Counted from the stretch's first letter, positions 46,640 through 62,160 are shown. The stretch is DNA of 64,000 nucleotides from Acanthochlamys bracteata (GCA_019914995.1 CM034128.1:3536501-3600500), one strand, 5' to 3'. Notes: a model not told the origin generated them from the sequence alone. Numbers and translations are program-made.

Positions 46640-49600
46640 TTTTATTGCTGTGCAATAACGAAAGTCTGTATTCCATTCGACTGAGGTCGGTTGCATGAAT
46701 TTATTTTATTTTATCCGTTGAATTATGTACCAGATTTAGCGGAAGATCTAATCCTCAAAGTTTTGTTAATCTTTCATTTCATCCATCCTATTTTAATTCT
46801 ATACATAATATTTTTTTATTCTTCATTCGTTATGAAGATACTAAATATTTAAAATTATTATTTTGTGGAACAGCAAAATTTTCTATAATAACAATAGTAT
46901 TATCGATATTTCTATTCTTAACGGGCTTGGTAATTAACGAAGTTCTCCTATATTGAATTTTATTTTGGAGATCGAGATGTAGGAGGTAAGGCTAAGATAT
47001 CAAGCATATTTGGAGAGCCAGACCTAAAGCACCACGAATGAGCCCAAATTTGAAGTACTTAACAGGGAACTCTAGCCAAAACATATCCAACAAACATATG
47101 ATTGGCGGTACCGTTGTAATATAAAGAAGTTTAAGATATACATTTAAATCTTCTAGGAAAGTCGGTTCATAAGTTGACATTGTATGATCTAAGCAAGAAA
47201 GAAAGACAGTGGAGGCTACAGACATCATTTGATTCTTTATACCTGGTTAGGTTGTATTAGGAGTGTTAATCTAGTTTTTTGGCATCTAGTTTCAAAGTTT
47301 GGACAAGTTAAAATTTTAATGCCATTTTGGTCATAAAAATGTTGCTATGTTAATCAATTGCCGAGAAAGGTAAGGTAGTCTTAAGAATATTTCACACCTT
47401 CAGGTAAATCTTTGTTGAATATACTAGCACTTTGCCTGCACTTTACTGCAGGTGGATTTAGCTTTTTATTGATTTTCTTTATATTAATGTTTTATGATGC
47501 GTTTTTAATCTCCATAACTCTTAATATGAAGTACTTATCACATAGTTAACTTAATTATTTAAAATTTTCTATGAAAATAATCATTTTGTGCTGTTATTTT
47601 TTAAGTGCAACTACAAATCTAGATGTAGTTTTTAGAAAACGTTGGATTAGTTTAAGAAATTAGGTTATAAGATAACAAAACCAATAAGATGAAAAATGTA
47701 TACATATATTAATATGTAATACTTAAATTGTATGTAAAAGTAAATATTCAAGTAAGATAAAAGACCATATTTTGAGAATGTTGGAATCAGTATCGACCAT
47801 AACGGTTGTAGATGGATAGATTAAGAGAACAACTTAGAGTTTGGATTAGTTGTCCAAGAACGCACATATGTAATAACCAACAAAACAAACTAAACTGAAC
47901 TCAAGCCTATAACTCTACTTCAATTAAATGAAAGATTTAGCAACGTACCTAGCAAAATGTTAGAAGTATAGAAATTAATTTGCTAACCCACATTAAGCGA
48001 ATTTGAGTAAGGTTTGGTTACTTTGTTAGAAGTATATGGTTTCTTCATTATTGTCAACGTTAATGAGCAGAAAATAAGTCACGCAATTTGTGCTTCACAA
48101 CCAGTGTAAGTTTAATTGGTCCAACCACTTTATGCAACTGAGGGACCTTTGGACATCATCGACTTTAACTCTTACATTGGTAGTACCAATAAAAAGTGTA
48201 GGTATAGACCAACATCAAAGGTTTGTAATCGTGTTTTTTTTCATATTTGACTGAAAGATCGTGACCATGGCTACTGTGCAATTGGATTGATTGTGCAAAA
48301 TGTTGTGGAGTTATCAGATACCAGCAGATAGGATTTTCTTATGATTACTGACTTTTATGGGCAACTTGTTCAGATTAAGATGGAAGACAAGTACTAGGGC
48401 AGTTCCTGAATAACTGTATTCTGTTCTCTTTAATAGCAGCTATTGCTTTGAGGAGTGTCTTCTTGTTAACCGTTGATATATTCCAACCAAGATTGACAGC
48501 AATTTTGGACCAATATGATTTGCAAAAACATACCGGTTAGGGTGTGGGAGGAAATATTCTTGTCCTTTATTTTGATTTTACCATTTTTGACATACATGCC
48601 TACTGCAGCCTGCAGGTATCCTCTTTTTCCCAGCTAACTATCTGTTCATCGAAACTGCAGTTTAGCCAATGGGAAGAACGTTAGTTTCTGGGTCCAGGTT
48701 TATTTCCTCAGCTTTGCAAGGTAAAACTGTTTCCATTTTCCTTCTATTCTGCTACTTATCTTTATATTTGAAAGGACTTAAAATGGTGGACTTTCACTCG
48801 GTTGAGTATTTATTGTACTAAATTCTTCTTTTTCTGGTAAGAGGCAGAAAATTAGTTCACTTGATAGGTCTCAGTCCTGTACAAAGTTTTTGAAGGTGAA
48901 GAAAAGCTGAAAGCTTATTGCTGACGGCCATTTCAATTTTCAATTTGCTCATCTTAGTGAGCACGGAGAAAACAATTGAGACTGGAACAAGAAGACTTAG
49001 ACGGAAACGTGCACTCTCAATAATACGTAGAACATTTGTGATTGCTATTTGTACTCTTTGCGATAAAAGCTTCCTAACGTCTATTATTGTCCCACTAAAA
49101 AACAATACAAATTGACAGTAGTTGGTGAAAATGTTATTTATCTCAAAGCTAATCTGTTAGTGAGAAATATTTTAAATCTAATATTTTAAACTGACGAAGA
49201 CTGATAATTTAAGCTGGCTGCAACTGACAATGGCGTTGTTTGATACTACTTATATTTCTAATTTTTTGTTTTTCAACATTTTTTACATGAAGCTAAATAT
49301 TTTGTAAAAATAATTTAGAAAGTATACACTATAAAGTTGTTATATATAATATCTTATGTAAATTTTTTTTTTATCAAAAGTATTTTTATAGGCAATCTCT
49401 AACTGTCTTATAACTTGTTTGGAAGAAGTCTAACAAGAAACAAAAAAGAAAGACAAAAAGCTGAGGATAAGATTAGTAAAAAGCATCTTTAGAGATAACA
49501 ACAACAGGGAAAATCCAAAAATTTCTTTCCATCATGAGACATCAACATAACAGACAGCCTGCATATGGTCCATCATTATATCCACAAATACAAACACATT

Positions 49601-49660
49601 GAGCCACCAAAGACTTCGACTTTCATTGAGCCACCTAATTTAGAGCGCATTTATCATTGC
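46640..49660. other. AT-rich intergenic spacer
   Basis: No recognisable gene. A 78-residue minus frame at 46992-47228 and short frames at 48857-49115 have no known features. Near 48668 a plus-strand ATG starts MGRTLVSGSRFISSALQ just before a GTAAAA site. It could be a short first exon, but no continuation was found. Confidence 0.35.
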
Positions 49661-49663
49661 GTT

Positions 49664-49851
49664 TAATAAGCTACTTTTCATTTTTTTTAATTAATATTTT
49701 TAATATATATTTTATAAATATTTAAAATTTTATTTAAAAATTAAAAAAATATAAATTTTTTTATTATATATTTTTATTATTTTTTAAAAATAAAAAATAA
49801 AAATATTTTTTATTTTAAAAAAAATTTATTTCATCAGCAATCTCAAACGTT
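49664..49851 (+). repeat. AT-rich dispersed repeat, copy 6
   Basis: It starts AATAAGCTACTTTTCATTTT. It runs through ATATATTTTATAAATATTTA and AAAAATTAAAAAAATATAAA to AAAAAATTTATTTCATCAGC, then AATCTCAAACG. It has the same block order as copies 1, 2 and 4. Confidence 0.65.
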
Positions 49852-50216
49852 TTTGAGCTTCCTACCTAGGGGTGCTCTGTATCCTCTTCAAAAATAATTT
49901 CCTCTCTTTTCGCGTACCATGGATTGGATATCCACTACTTTATAGGTTCATTGGTTATTGTACCATTATCATTAAGCGCTCATGTTTCTAGGTTCTGCTT
50001 GTATTATGAGTGTTTAGGTTCAGTTTTTGGCGTGCAGAATCCATGAATCTGGTCTGTTGGATATTGGATCAACCCGAATCTATTTCTCTTCATTTCCAAT
50101 AAGTTCACTCCTATTAGATCACAACTCTTTTCAAACTCCTCGATTCCCTCCCTTGATTTTCTCCTTCTTTCTTCAATATAAAATAAAGCCCCCGTCTTTC
50201 TCTTCCATTATCGTAG

Positions 50217-54147
<3,931 letters not shown>

Positions 54148-54159
54148 TACTGAAAATTC

Positions 54160-55570
54160 GAAAAGCAGCAGCAGTAGCAGTAGCAGCTAAAGCAATAGAA
54201 ACAGTTGTTAAATCATGTTACAGAGAAAATAGCAGGGTGTAATAAGGAAAATTCTATATCCATTCTTGATAGGTTTCAGCTTGAATGCAGTACTAGCACA
54301 ATTCCTCATTTCTCGTATCGATGGATGTATATCTTCTGAAGATCTAGAAAGAAGCATTTAAGTATCTGAATGTACAACTACTATTTCAATAACCTTCTAC
54401 AGAAGATTATCAAGAGTTGCTCAGTGCTGTCACTAAATCTGGCTTCATTGCACATGAAATATTGCAAAGCATTTGATATTTATGCAGGAAACAAAGAGCT
54501 AATTATTTTAGTTTGCTAACTAGTCTAACTTCTATGGCTTGTGCTTTTAACTTTACCAAATAGTTTAGTAGCATCAAAGAAAAGAAAGGAATAACATATG
54601 CTAGTAGACATTTCAATTGTTTAAGAGAAGGTTTTGGTTCTTTCTTTTGAAATTCAGAAAGAAACTCAAGCAAGATTGTACAGTTTATGATTGCTTTGAA
54701 TTGCTCCACAAGGCTGTATTTTAAATTGTTTATATCCAGTTCATCATAATCTTTTGAGTTGTCCCTCGACGCAATTGGCAAAACACTAATCAATAATATA
54801 TCTGAAAAGCTCTCTATGCAGGTATCCAACTTAAAATACTTATACACGTACGTCCTATAATAAGCCGAAAACACGTACCTTTCCAAGACAAGAGTTGAAA
54901 TTCATAATAACATAAAAGAATGCAACTCAAAAATTTCTTAGAGTAGTTAACGTAACAATTATGCGTTAGTCTTAGTTGTCAACCATGTGGGAATCTTCAC
55001 AACATATTCATCTCGAAACGTTATGCCTTGGTCTAGCTTGTAATTCAAGGTTGGTTCTTTGTGGCAGCTAACTTTGCAACTTGTTAATGTTGTTAGCGTA
55101 ATCAAGAAACTTTCCAATGTACGATAAAACATATTTATGTCAGAAATAGTTTGTAATTCATCATGTTTCTTACAAGTATAGACAATCGTCTTAGAAGTAA
55201 TATCTTGAAAACATATGCACAATGTGCAGAACTTGCTAAGTTGTTACCTGAACATATGACTACATTATTGAGTTTTCAACAACTAATCTCTTACAAGTAT
55301 GCTAGTCTTTACCAGGCAATGGCATTCTAACTTCTGAAGTTACGGGGTTGGTCTTAATTAAAGGGCACTGATCTTTGTTTCTTTCTTTCTCATGCAATCT
55401 CTCCAATTAATCCTCAACTTCTAAGAAGTACAGCAGCTAAGCATCATCTGGTGCAGCTATGTATCTACATTGTGAACATGCATGCCCTCATACTAAGTCA
55501 CAATTACATAACTGCATACACTTCATGCATGCAATTTAAAGCAATAGATTGTTAACTCTTTGACGACACC
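54160..55570. other. Intergenic spacer with two unidentified minus-strand frames
   Basis: Frames of 127 residues (54503-54886) and 87 residues (54959-55222) lie on the minus strand, one after the other. The first has a hydrophobic C-terminal part. The second contains SCHKEPTLNYKLDQGITFRD. I recognise neither, and no splice link between them was established. They may be chance frames or a small pseudogene. Confidence 0.3.
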
Positions 55571-55577
55571 CTAACTC

Positions 55578-55585
55578 TATAAATA
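55578..55585 (+). promoter_or_regulatory. TATA box of the TED7-like gene
   Basis: TATAAATA lies 87-94 bases upstream of the start codon at 55672. Transcription would start about 30 bases downstream, giving a leader of about 60 bases. Confidence 0.65.
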
Positions 55586-55671
55586 AACCATCCGGATCAT
55601 AAAGTAAACTTACCAATAACCCTTCTTCTACTACTACTACTAGTGTTATACTCTTGTATATCTACAGCACA

Positions 55672-56340
55672 ATGGCCTACGGGCACCGTTTACCACCAAC
55701 ACCACCATCACAATCGTACACTACTATCTCACCGCCATTACCACCACCTCCGCCTCCATCATGTGAGACTTCACCCTATTACATAAAGCCATCATCACCA
55801 TCTCCACTACCACCATGGGATGACAATAACAATCCACCTTACTGGTCACCGGTGTCAGAACCAGTCCCTGATATCTTCAACCCTCCAGATCTTCCACCAG
55901 AGCCCTATTATTCACCTATCAACGTTCCAGATTTTCCACCCTACCTACCACCGGCGCCCTATTATCCACCTATCTATCCTCCAACTGATTACGAAACTGC
56001 TCCGCCTCCTCACACACACCCATCGAACCACCGCCATGTCATCATCGCTGTCTGTGTGTCAGTTGGAGGGGTTTTCTTCCTTGCCTTTTTAGCTGCTGCT
56101 CTGTTATGCTGCATGAAGAGGCCAAAGAAGAAGAAGATTGAAGAATGTAAGGCTGTCACAGTTCAAGAACATGTCCACATTCAAGAGGCTGTAGTTCCTG
56201 GCCCTTGTGGTCCGGAAGCTGTAATTCTTTCTGTTGATGAAGACATAGAAACCAATGAAGAGATTAAGAGGGAGGAAATCAGCGAGCCAAGCTCCAACAA
56301 TGGCCATCACCATCCCCATCCGTACTCCAATGATGGCTAA
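55672..56340 (+). CDS. Tracheary element differentiation-related 7 (TED7)-like proline-rich membrane protein
   Basis: TED6/TED7 are small membrane proteins of xylem vessels that bind secondary-wall cellulose synthases and aid wall deposition. One exon gives 222 residues from ATG 55672. An upstream in-frame ATG at 55654 would add six residues, and the start after GCACA fits better. Residues 1-120 are rich in proline (PPLPPPPPPS, PPYLPPAPYYPPIYPP) and lack a clear signal peptide. A membrane segment lies at about 123-147 (VIIAVCVSVGGVFFLAFLAA). The tail starts with basic KRPKKKKIEE and contains VTVQEHVHIQEAVVPGPCGP then EAVILSVDEDI, the hallmark of TED7-type tails. It ends in a His-rich stretch. 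The family call rests on the tail motif. Other extensin-like membrane proteins are less likely. Confidence 0.82.
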   Translation: MAYGHRLPPTPPSQSYTTISPPLPPPPPPSCETSPYYIKPSSPSPLPPWDDNNNPPYWSPVSEPVPDIFNPPDLPPEPYYSPINVPDFPPYLPPAPYYPPIYPPTDYETAPPPHTHPSNHRHVIIAVCVSVGGVFFLAFLAAALLCCMKRPKKKKIEECKAVTVQEHVHIQEAVVPGPCGPEAVILSVDEDIETNEEIKREEISEPSSNNGHHHPHPYSNDG

Positions 56341-56632
56341 TCAAGGGATCAGTATGCACTTTTTATTGTTTGTAAATAGATATCAGTTACTGGATTATTT
56401 GTGCTGCATAATTTACTTAAGCACAGGTTACTTATGTAGGAACTGAACAGTTGTTCCATGCTGTAACCATCTTTAGTTCCACGCTTTGTTAGTGTCCGAA
56501 TCTTCAAATGTTGTGAATGCCATTTGTTGTAAATGATACGAATAAAACTACAGCTCAAATACTTCCTCATATACACTTCGTTTTTTAGACCACCGACGTC
56601 CATACTAAAACTCTCCTTTCTAGAAAGAGGTA
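56341..56632. other. 3' flank of the TED7-like gene
   Basis: This is probably the 3' untranslated region; AATAAAACTA near 56540 could serve as a poly-A signal. No other feature was seen. Confidence 0.4.
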
Positions 56633-56640
56633 CTCCATAG
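56633..56640 (+). repeat. 8-bp target-site duplication CTCCATAG, left
   Basis: Identical to 59517-59524. An 8-bp duplication is typical of hAT transposons. Confidence 0.9.
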
Positions 56641-56754
56641 TAGAGATGCAAAAACAAGCGGGCCGGGCCAAATGAGAAAGCCGGGCCGGCACGGCTCGAG
56701 TCTAAAATTTTAGACCCGGTCCGACCCGACAGCCTGTTATATATGTTTATTTTT

Positions 56755-56895
56755 AAAATAATAAATTTAAATAATATTTAAAAATATTATTAAATATAAA
56801 AAATTAAAAATAATTTTAAAAATTATTACTAAATATAAAAAGCTTAAAAAATAACTTTAAAAATTATTATTAAATATAAAAAAATTATTACAATT
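56755..56895. repeat. AT-rich tandem repeat inside the hAT element
   Basis: The motif TTATTAAATATAAAAA recurs near 56787, 56826 and 56867, linked by TTAAAAATAATTTTAAAA-like spacers. The period is about 40 bp. It lies downstream of the transposase stop codon. Confidence 0.6.
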
Positions 56896-56911
56896 TGTAA
56901 TATGTATATAA

Positions 56912-59089
56912 TTATACATTTGAACTTGTACTTGGAATATTTTTATTTAAATATAATTCAGAAAATTGTTCAGTCAGGTCTTCATTGTGAGTTGTATGCT
57001 GCATTCTTTTGACTGCAAGTTTCCAGTCTTTTAAACAAGTTAACACTTCAACCATCTCACTAGTAAGTTGTGTTCTGCGTTCTTCAATTATCCTTCCGGC
57101 TGTACTAAATGCCGATTCTGAAGACACCGTTGAAACAGGAATAGTCAAAATATCACGTGCTAGTTGAGAGAGTACTGGATATCTTGTTAAATGTGTCTTC
57201 TACCAGTTCAAAATATTAAAATTTTCTGGGTTTTCATCGTCTTCTACAATGACAGTATCACCTTCAAAATATTTGTTCAAATCCGAAGAAGATTGCGTGC
57301 TGCTTAAAGTTGAAGATGGTGTTGAACTTGAGCCAGGCTTGATGGAGATCAAAGACCAATTGATCGTTTTTTTCTTCTTACTTTGATGAGTTTGTGCCGG
57401 TGCCGTTTGTTATTGTTGATTTCGCAAATTACCAAACCTAACTTCATAAAGATCATAAACTTCATACAGCTTGTTACGAGCGTTAGTTATTTGCAATTGA
57501 ATATCGGAAATATCTAAATACATACCAATATATGTAAGAGTATTAGTAAAATATACAAATTTAAATCTAGGATCTAACATAAATGTAAAACAATATAAAA
57601 GAGGAATATCAGACCAATATTTTTTTAATTTTTTAGTCATTATTGTAACTATAGGTCCAAATAATTCATCTGTTATATGCGAATGTAGCATAGTAGCTAT
57701 ATCAAGAATTGAATGTAAAACTAATAGAAAAGTAGGATAGTAAACACCAGATAATAAAACAGTAGCATCATAAAAAGTTTCTAAAAATTCTACAAGTTTT
57801 TCAGCAATAATCCAATCAGTTTCAGTAAATATATTGTTACCCATTCTTATATTATAAAAAATCATAAGCACATTTTTATAATCTAAAGTACTTTTCAAAA
57901 TTAAATAAATAGAATTCCATCTTACTGGCATATCAAGGTTGAACTTTCGGGGCTTTAGATGTTCTGCTATGCAATATCTCTTAAATTCAGCTAAACGTTG
58001 ATTTGAACTAGTAATCCAAAAAATAGCAACGCGAATATCATTAATCTGATCACTTACCAGCTGCATACCTGATTGTACGATTAAGTTGATAATATGGCAA
58101 GCACAACGCTGATGTAATAAAATTCCTCTCATGTATGAGCTTAGCTCCATCTCAAGAAATCGAATTGCTTTGGTATTTGCTGAAGCATTATCTAGGGTGA
58201 TGGAGACGATGCAGTTGCTTATGCCCCATTCTTTAACTACACTTATAATGCGCTCAGAAATATTTTTAGCATCATGTGTGGAATCAATAAGTCTAATACT
58301 AATAATTCTTTTTTGCATAATCCATTGTGAATCTAAATAATGAGCAACAACACTTAAATAATCTTGTTTAGCTCTACCACTCCAAATATCAGATGTTAAC
58401 GCAATAGAAAAATTTAAAGAAGTTAATTCAGATTTTAATATAGTGCGCATTTTATTGTAATAAATAATAATATCACTTCTAGTAGTTGTTCTACTAACTT
58501 TTTGGAATTGTGGACAATATGCTCTTTTAATATGTTCTTCATAAAAAGATGACTCACCAAAATTAATAGGTAAATCCATAGCACAAATCATACGGGCAAG
58601 AGATTCTCTATCTACATTAGAATCATAAGACCAAGTACTTACCGAGCCATCCGTGTTGAATTGAAGTTGAGTTTGTGAAGGTTCCCTTCCGATTTGATTT
58701 TTGGAAGCACATTTTTTACCATGTGCTATTAAATGTCGGGTACCTGCACTAGGATTAGCAGTTAAAAGTTTATTGCAAAACTTACATTTCGCTATTTTTG
58801 ATTGAGTACCATCACTTAGCACTGTATATTCGGCAGTGAAATAGTTCCAGGCTTCAGAAGTTGGGACTTTTGAACGTTTTGTTGTTGTTGATGTCGATTC
58901 TGAAGCCGAACTACTTCCAACACTTGGAAATGGAGAAATTTCGTTACATCTTTGATGAAAACTTCTTCTTTGTGTTGGAAGAATATCATCTCCTTTCTCC
59001 ATACGAGCAGCATCTATTTCCTCCAAATTTTGATCATCCATGCCATAGTCATCCATATCAAGATTAATGGCACGAAAATTTGGATCCAT
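56912..59089 (-). pseudogene. hAT transposase (BED finger, RNase H-like fold, dimerisation domain) with two in-frame stops
   Basis: The transposase cuts and joins DNA at the element ends. The minus-strand frame starts MDPNFRAINLDMDDYGMDD at 59089. A BED zinc finger is at about residues 85-130 (CKFCNKLL, TRHLIAHGKKC). The catalytic domain contains IALTSDIWSG, SITLDNASAN and RCACHIINLIVQSG. The frame stops at TAA 57410-57412 after 559 residues. The same frame then continues through a Ser-rich linker and meets TAG at 57200-57202. After that it reaches the C-terminal dimerisation domain (TIPVSTVSSESAFSTAGRII, WKLAVKRMQ) and ends at 56912. No frameshift separates the parts; the only damage is two nonsense changes. 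The first product would lack the dimerisation domain and is probably inactive. The family is RICESLEEPER/Ac-like. Confidence 0.9.
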
Positions 59090-59516
59090 TCAAATAACAA
59101 CTAAAATTTTGAGAATTGAAGAAATATGAATTTAAAAAATAAAGTAAGAAAAAAATATTTTTATAATTTTGTGTAAGATTGAGTAGAATGAAAATGAGAT
59201 TTGAGAAAAATGTGTGAAAAATGAATGAGAATGATGTATTTATAGATGAAAAGTTGAATTTTAAATATAAAAAAAATTCCGTTGCAGCAGTCGGCCAACG
59301 GTAGTGTTATCGTTGGCTGACTGCCACAAGGCCATGCTGACGTCAACGTTGACGTTGACCAGATCAAAGTCAATATTGACCGGTCAACAGAACAGTGCTG
59401 AGCGGGCGGGCCAACAAAGTCGGCCCGTCCTGCCCATTGCACCGGACCGGACCGGCCCGATCCAGTCACTGTTTACCGGGCCGGCCCGTTTAGCCCGGCC
59501 CATATTTGCGTCTCTA

Positions 59517-59524
59517 CTCCATAG
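59517..59524 (+). repeat. 8-bp target-site duplication CTCCATAG, right
   Basis: Identical to 56633-56640, directly after the right end of the hAT element. Confidence 0.9.
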
Positions 59525-59758
59525 AGTACCTTTAAAAAATTTTTGAAAGTACTTTAAAATTTAAAAAAAATTAAATTAAAAAATAAGTTTTTTTTTATAT
59601 TTTTAAAAATAATAAAGATAAATAATTTAATACGTAAAATTTTTTTATATTTTCTAAATTTTTAAATAAAATTTTTAAATATTTATAAAAAATAAATTAT
59701 AAAACTTTAACTGAAAAATTAAAAAATTATTTTGAAATGGAATGGCGAATGCCCCTTA
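59523..59758 (-). repeat. AT-rich dispersed repeat, copy 7 (reverse)
   Basis: The reverse complement starts GGCATTCGCCATTCCATTTC. It runs through TTTATAAATATTTAAAAATT and AAAAAAATTTTACGTATTAA, which also occurs in copy 2. The right half is more divergent. The hAT element inserted at or next to its end. Confidence 0.6.
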
Positions 59759-59759
59759 A

Positions 59760-60825
59760 GTATTACTTAAATAATATTGTTTAATATATCTAGCAGAACC
59801 TATGAAGACTGAATTGCCTATTGAGTTGCAAAACTATGCCATACAAAATGGGAACCAATGTGCAAATAGGAACAAGATTTCGCAAAATCTTAACAGAAAA
59901 GCATATCGTATAGTACCAACAAAACAGAAATCGCTAAGTTGCAGATATTGGTATTTCGACTAAAATACTTGATTAACATATTTCTAGAGCTACTTCTTTT
60001 GCAACTTATCAATTTAATTATTTCAAAAAGACAAGCTGTTCAGAAGAGAAAACTTACTAGATCAAGCTGTCAAAATCTGGAGAACTGCTCCATTTTGGAA
60101 CCACTTGAAAGAATTGGCAGGATATAAGTTGATATACTTCGATGTCTTTGAGTATGAAGTAAGATTTTCGGTAATTGTGATGGCTTTTAGCGTTTTAGGT
60201 CCCTGTAGACTCACTCACCATTTATTAGAGTATATAAGAAGCACCAAACACAAAGGGAATGTAGGGATTCATCCAATACAAGGTGAGCCACTTGAATATA
60301 AAAAACCAGGAGAAGAACAAATGATATACTCAATCTACCACGAAGCCTTTGAGAGATGATTCCTTTCTCGCCACATCTTTATTTATGAAGCAACTGTATT
60401 TTTTCACCGACTAGATTGAGGTGCCTTTTCCATTATCTCAAGGCTCCAAGTGGAACTGTACACAACTTCAGGGTGTCATTGGTTTGGCTCTACATTTCCT
60501 GCGAGCTTTTTTTTGGCACAATAGTGCAAGAAAACATTTCCTGTCTTGATCTGCAAACAATGGCTGCATTCTTCCCAACTGATGAATGAAAATGCAGAAG
60601 CGCCCACATAAAAGGTTCTAGGACATGACATAGTTTCAACTAAATTAATGATCAGATGACATATTTGAAAATGGTTGCAATGTAGCACTTTGGTAAAATG
60701 TATGAAGTTCCCGTCAAAACCATCCAGCTGTATCAGGGTGAGATTGCCGTTTCTCTCAAATTTGCTCTCATCTTTGACGCCATCCAAATGGCCTACTGAA
60801 TCATAAATACTGCATAGAGCTAATA
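59760..60825. other. Spacer with unidentified frames
   Basis: A plus frame at 60105-60359 (84 residues, containing GEPLEYKKPGEEQMIYSIYH) and a minus frame at 60476-60787 were not recognised. No domain, repeat or RNA could be supported. The right part probably flanks the PPR relic. Confidence 0.3.
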
Positions 60826-60829
60826 GTTG

Positions 60830-61910
60830 CTAAGATTTTGTTTTTCCAATTCTAAGAGCTTGAAAGCAGCAACCTCACCCACGTCCACTTTCTTGTGGAC
60901 AACACAGGCACTAAGCAATGCTTCCTAAACACTTGCTGATGGTTCCATTATCATCTTATTTATCAGCTCAAGTGCCTCCTCAATATGACCACTACGTCCA
61001 ACAAGTCTGACCATGCATAGTGTTCCATGCGTGCTCAACTTCATAAACCTTATTCATCAAACCAAACACTAGCCACCCTTCACCATCAAGACCTTAACAG
61101 CTGCAAGCAGAAACCACGGAAGTCAAGGTGACTGAATTTGGCTTAGAGCCATGAGCTATCATCTCATGAAAGAAACCCTGTGCCTCCTTTCCATTCCCAC
61201 GAGAAGCATAACAGGAACTCATAGTCGACCAAGTCACAAGGTCCCTATTGCATATACTAGCAAAAACCAGCTCTGAATCAAACAGCCACATTGAGAATAC
61301 ATGCCAATCAATTTAATTACGAAATCACATTCAAACACCAATCCTCATATCGCTCTTTCATGAACTTCCTTCCCCTTCCTCAAATCCCCTTGTTGCGGTA
61401 CAAGCATTCAGCACACTAGGAACAGCTTGCCACCATCTCTGCTCCCCCACTCTGTCATTCCCTAAAATTCCCTGTATCAAAACATCTTGACCGCATCATG
61501 AAAACTATCATATTCATAATCGAACTACCGAGCAAAACAACACCTGCAAGCCAGTTTCACCTCAAAAGAATGCAGTTGCATGCTAAGACAGTGATTTTCT
61601 TTCCTGCACAAAATTTAAACAGAAAGCATCCGAAACCCAACCAAGAAGCGTTTTTACAAGATCATCGCATACAGTGTAACTAGTTCTTAGTATAAGCTGA
61701 TATAACAATGTTCCAAGAGTGAGAATTTCTTTTCAGCATTATGTCAAACAGCCGGCGAGCATTATGAATAAAACGACATTTACAGTACATGAGAAGTCTA
61801 TCTCTAGAGTTGTTTCCGGAACAAACCCAAGAACTAAAGCTTTTGCATGAACCTGTTGTCCTTGCGGTAAACTCCGGCTGCAGCATACCGGCGTTCCATA
61901 ATTACAATTA
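60830..61910 (-). pseudogene. Pentatricopeptide repeat (PPR) protein pseudogene
   Basis: PPR proteins bind organelle RNA. Minus-strand pieces in order are SRSLPQGQQVHAKALVLGF (about 61830-61880), LLMYCKCRFIHNARRLFDIM then NSHSWNIVISAYTKN (61682-61795), VFASICNRDLVTWSTMSSCY with GNGKEAQGFFHEMIAHGSKP (61100-61270), and an end like VVHKKVDVGEVAAFKLLELE (60850-60920). These are PLS-type repeats (MYxKCGxxxxARxxFDxMxxRNxxSWNxMIxxY). Frame changes and stops occur between pieces, and the stretch between 61300 and 61680 is largely unreadable. The gene would have been single-exon. It looks dead. Confidence 0.78.
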
Positions 61911-61956
61911 TAGAGGTCCTGATTAGTACAACAAATAAAAGTTTGTGAAATATTTA

Positions 61957-62160
61957 GTCCCACATTGGTTGGGAGAGAGAAAATGAGGTGAAGTGTTTGG
62001 CTAGAAAAAAGGAGAAGCATGATTGGTGAAAGGTATGATCCTTCAGGCAGTAAATGGGAATTGATGAGCGGTAAAATCTCGCTGTTAAAAAATTGCGAGA
62101 GGGGTGTTCCAACCCACGCCTGGTTACGACAATATGGGCGCTCTAATTATTTACCAATCT
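61957..62160 (+). ncRNA. Candidate snRNA-type promoter with downstream structured tract
   Basis: GTCCCACATTGG at 61957-61968 matches the plant snRNA upstream sequence element (RTCCCACATCG) with one change. About 32 bases downstream lies CTAGAAAAAA (62001-62010), a possible decayed TATA box; this spacing is that of Pol II snRNA genes. From about 62030 on, the sequence contains TCTCGC (62077-62082) and GCGAGA (62095-62100), a perfect 6-bp stem with a 12-base loop, followed by GGGGTGTTCCAACCC, a second possible hairpin. I could not identify the RNA (not U1, U2, U4, U5 or U6 by their known starts). It may be a decayed small-RNA gene or a retro-copy. Confidence 0.3.

Larger units (their letters stand above)
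56641..59516 (-). mobile_element. Complete hAT-superfamily DNA transposon (2,876 bp)
   Basis: The element has short inverted ends, TAGAGATGCAAA on the left and TAGAGACGCAAA read inward from the right. It is bounded by a perfect 8-bp duplication, CTCCATAG. Both subterminal regions are packed with GGGCCGG/CCGGCCC motifs, likely transposase binding sites. The transposase gene lies on the minus strand. The left interior (56750-56900) contains an AT-rich tandem repeat. Sharp ends and a perfect duplication point to a fairly recent insertion, although the transposase frame now carries two stops. Confidence 0.95.

Noticed and set aside
46992..47228. 78-residue hydrophobic minus-strand frame, considered as an organelle-derived insertion
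   Set aside because: It matches no mitochondrial or plastid protein I know, and the base composition is that of the surrounding spacer.
60105..60359. 84-residue plus-strand frame as a small gene
   Set aside because: No family recognised, no splice or promoter support, next to pseudogene sequence.
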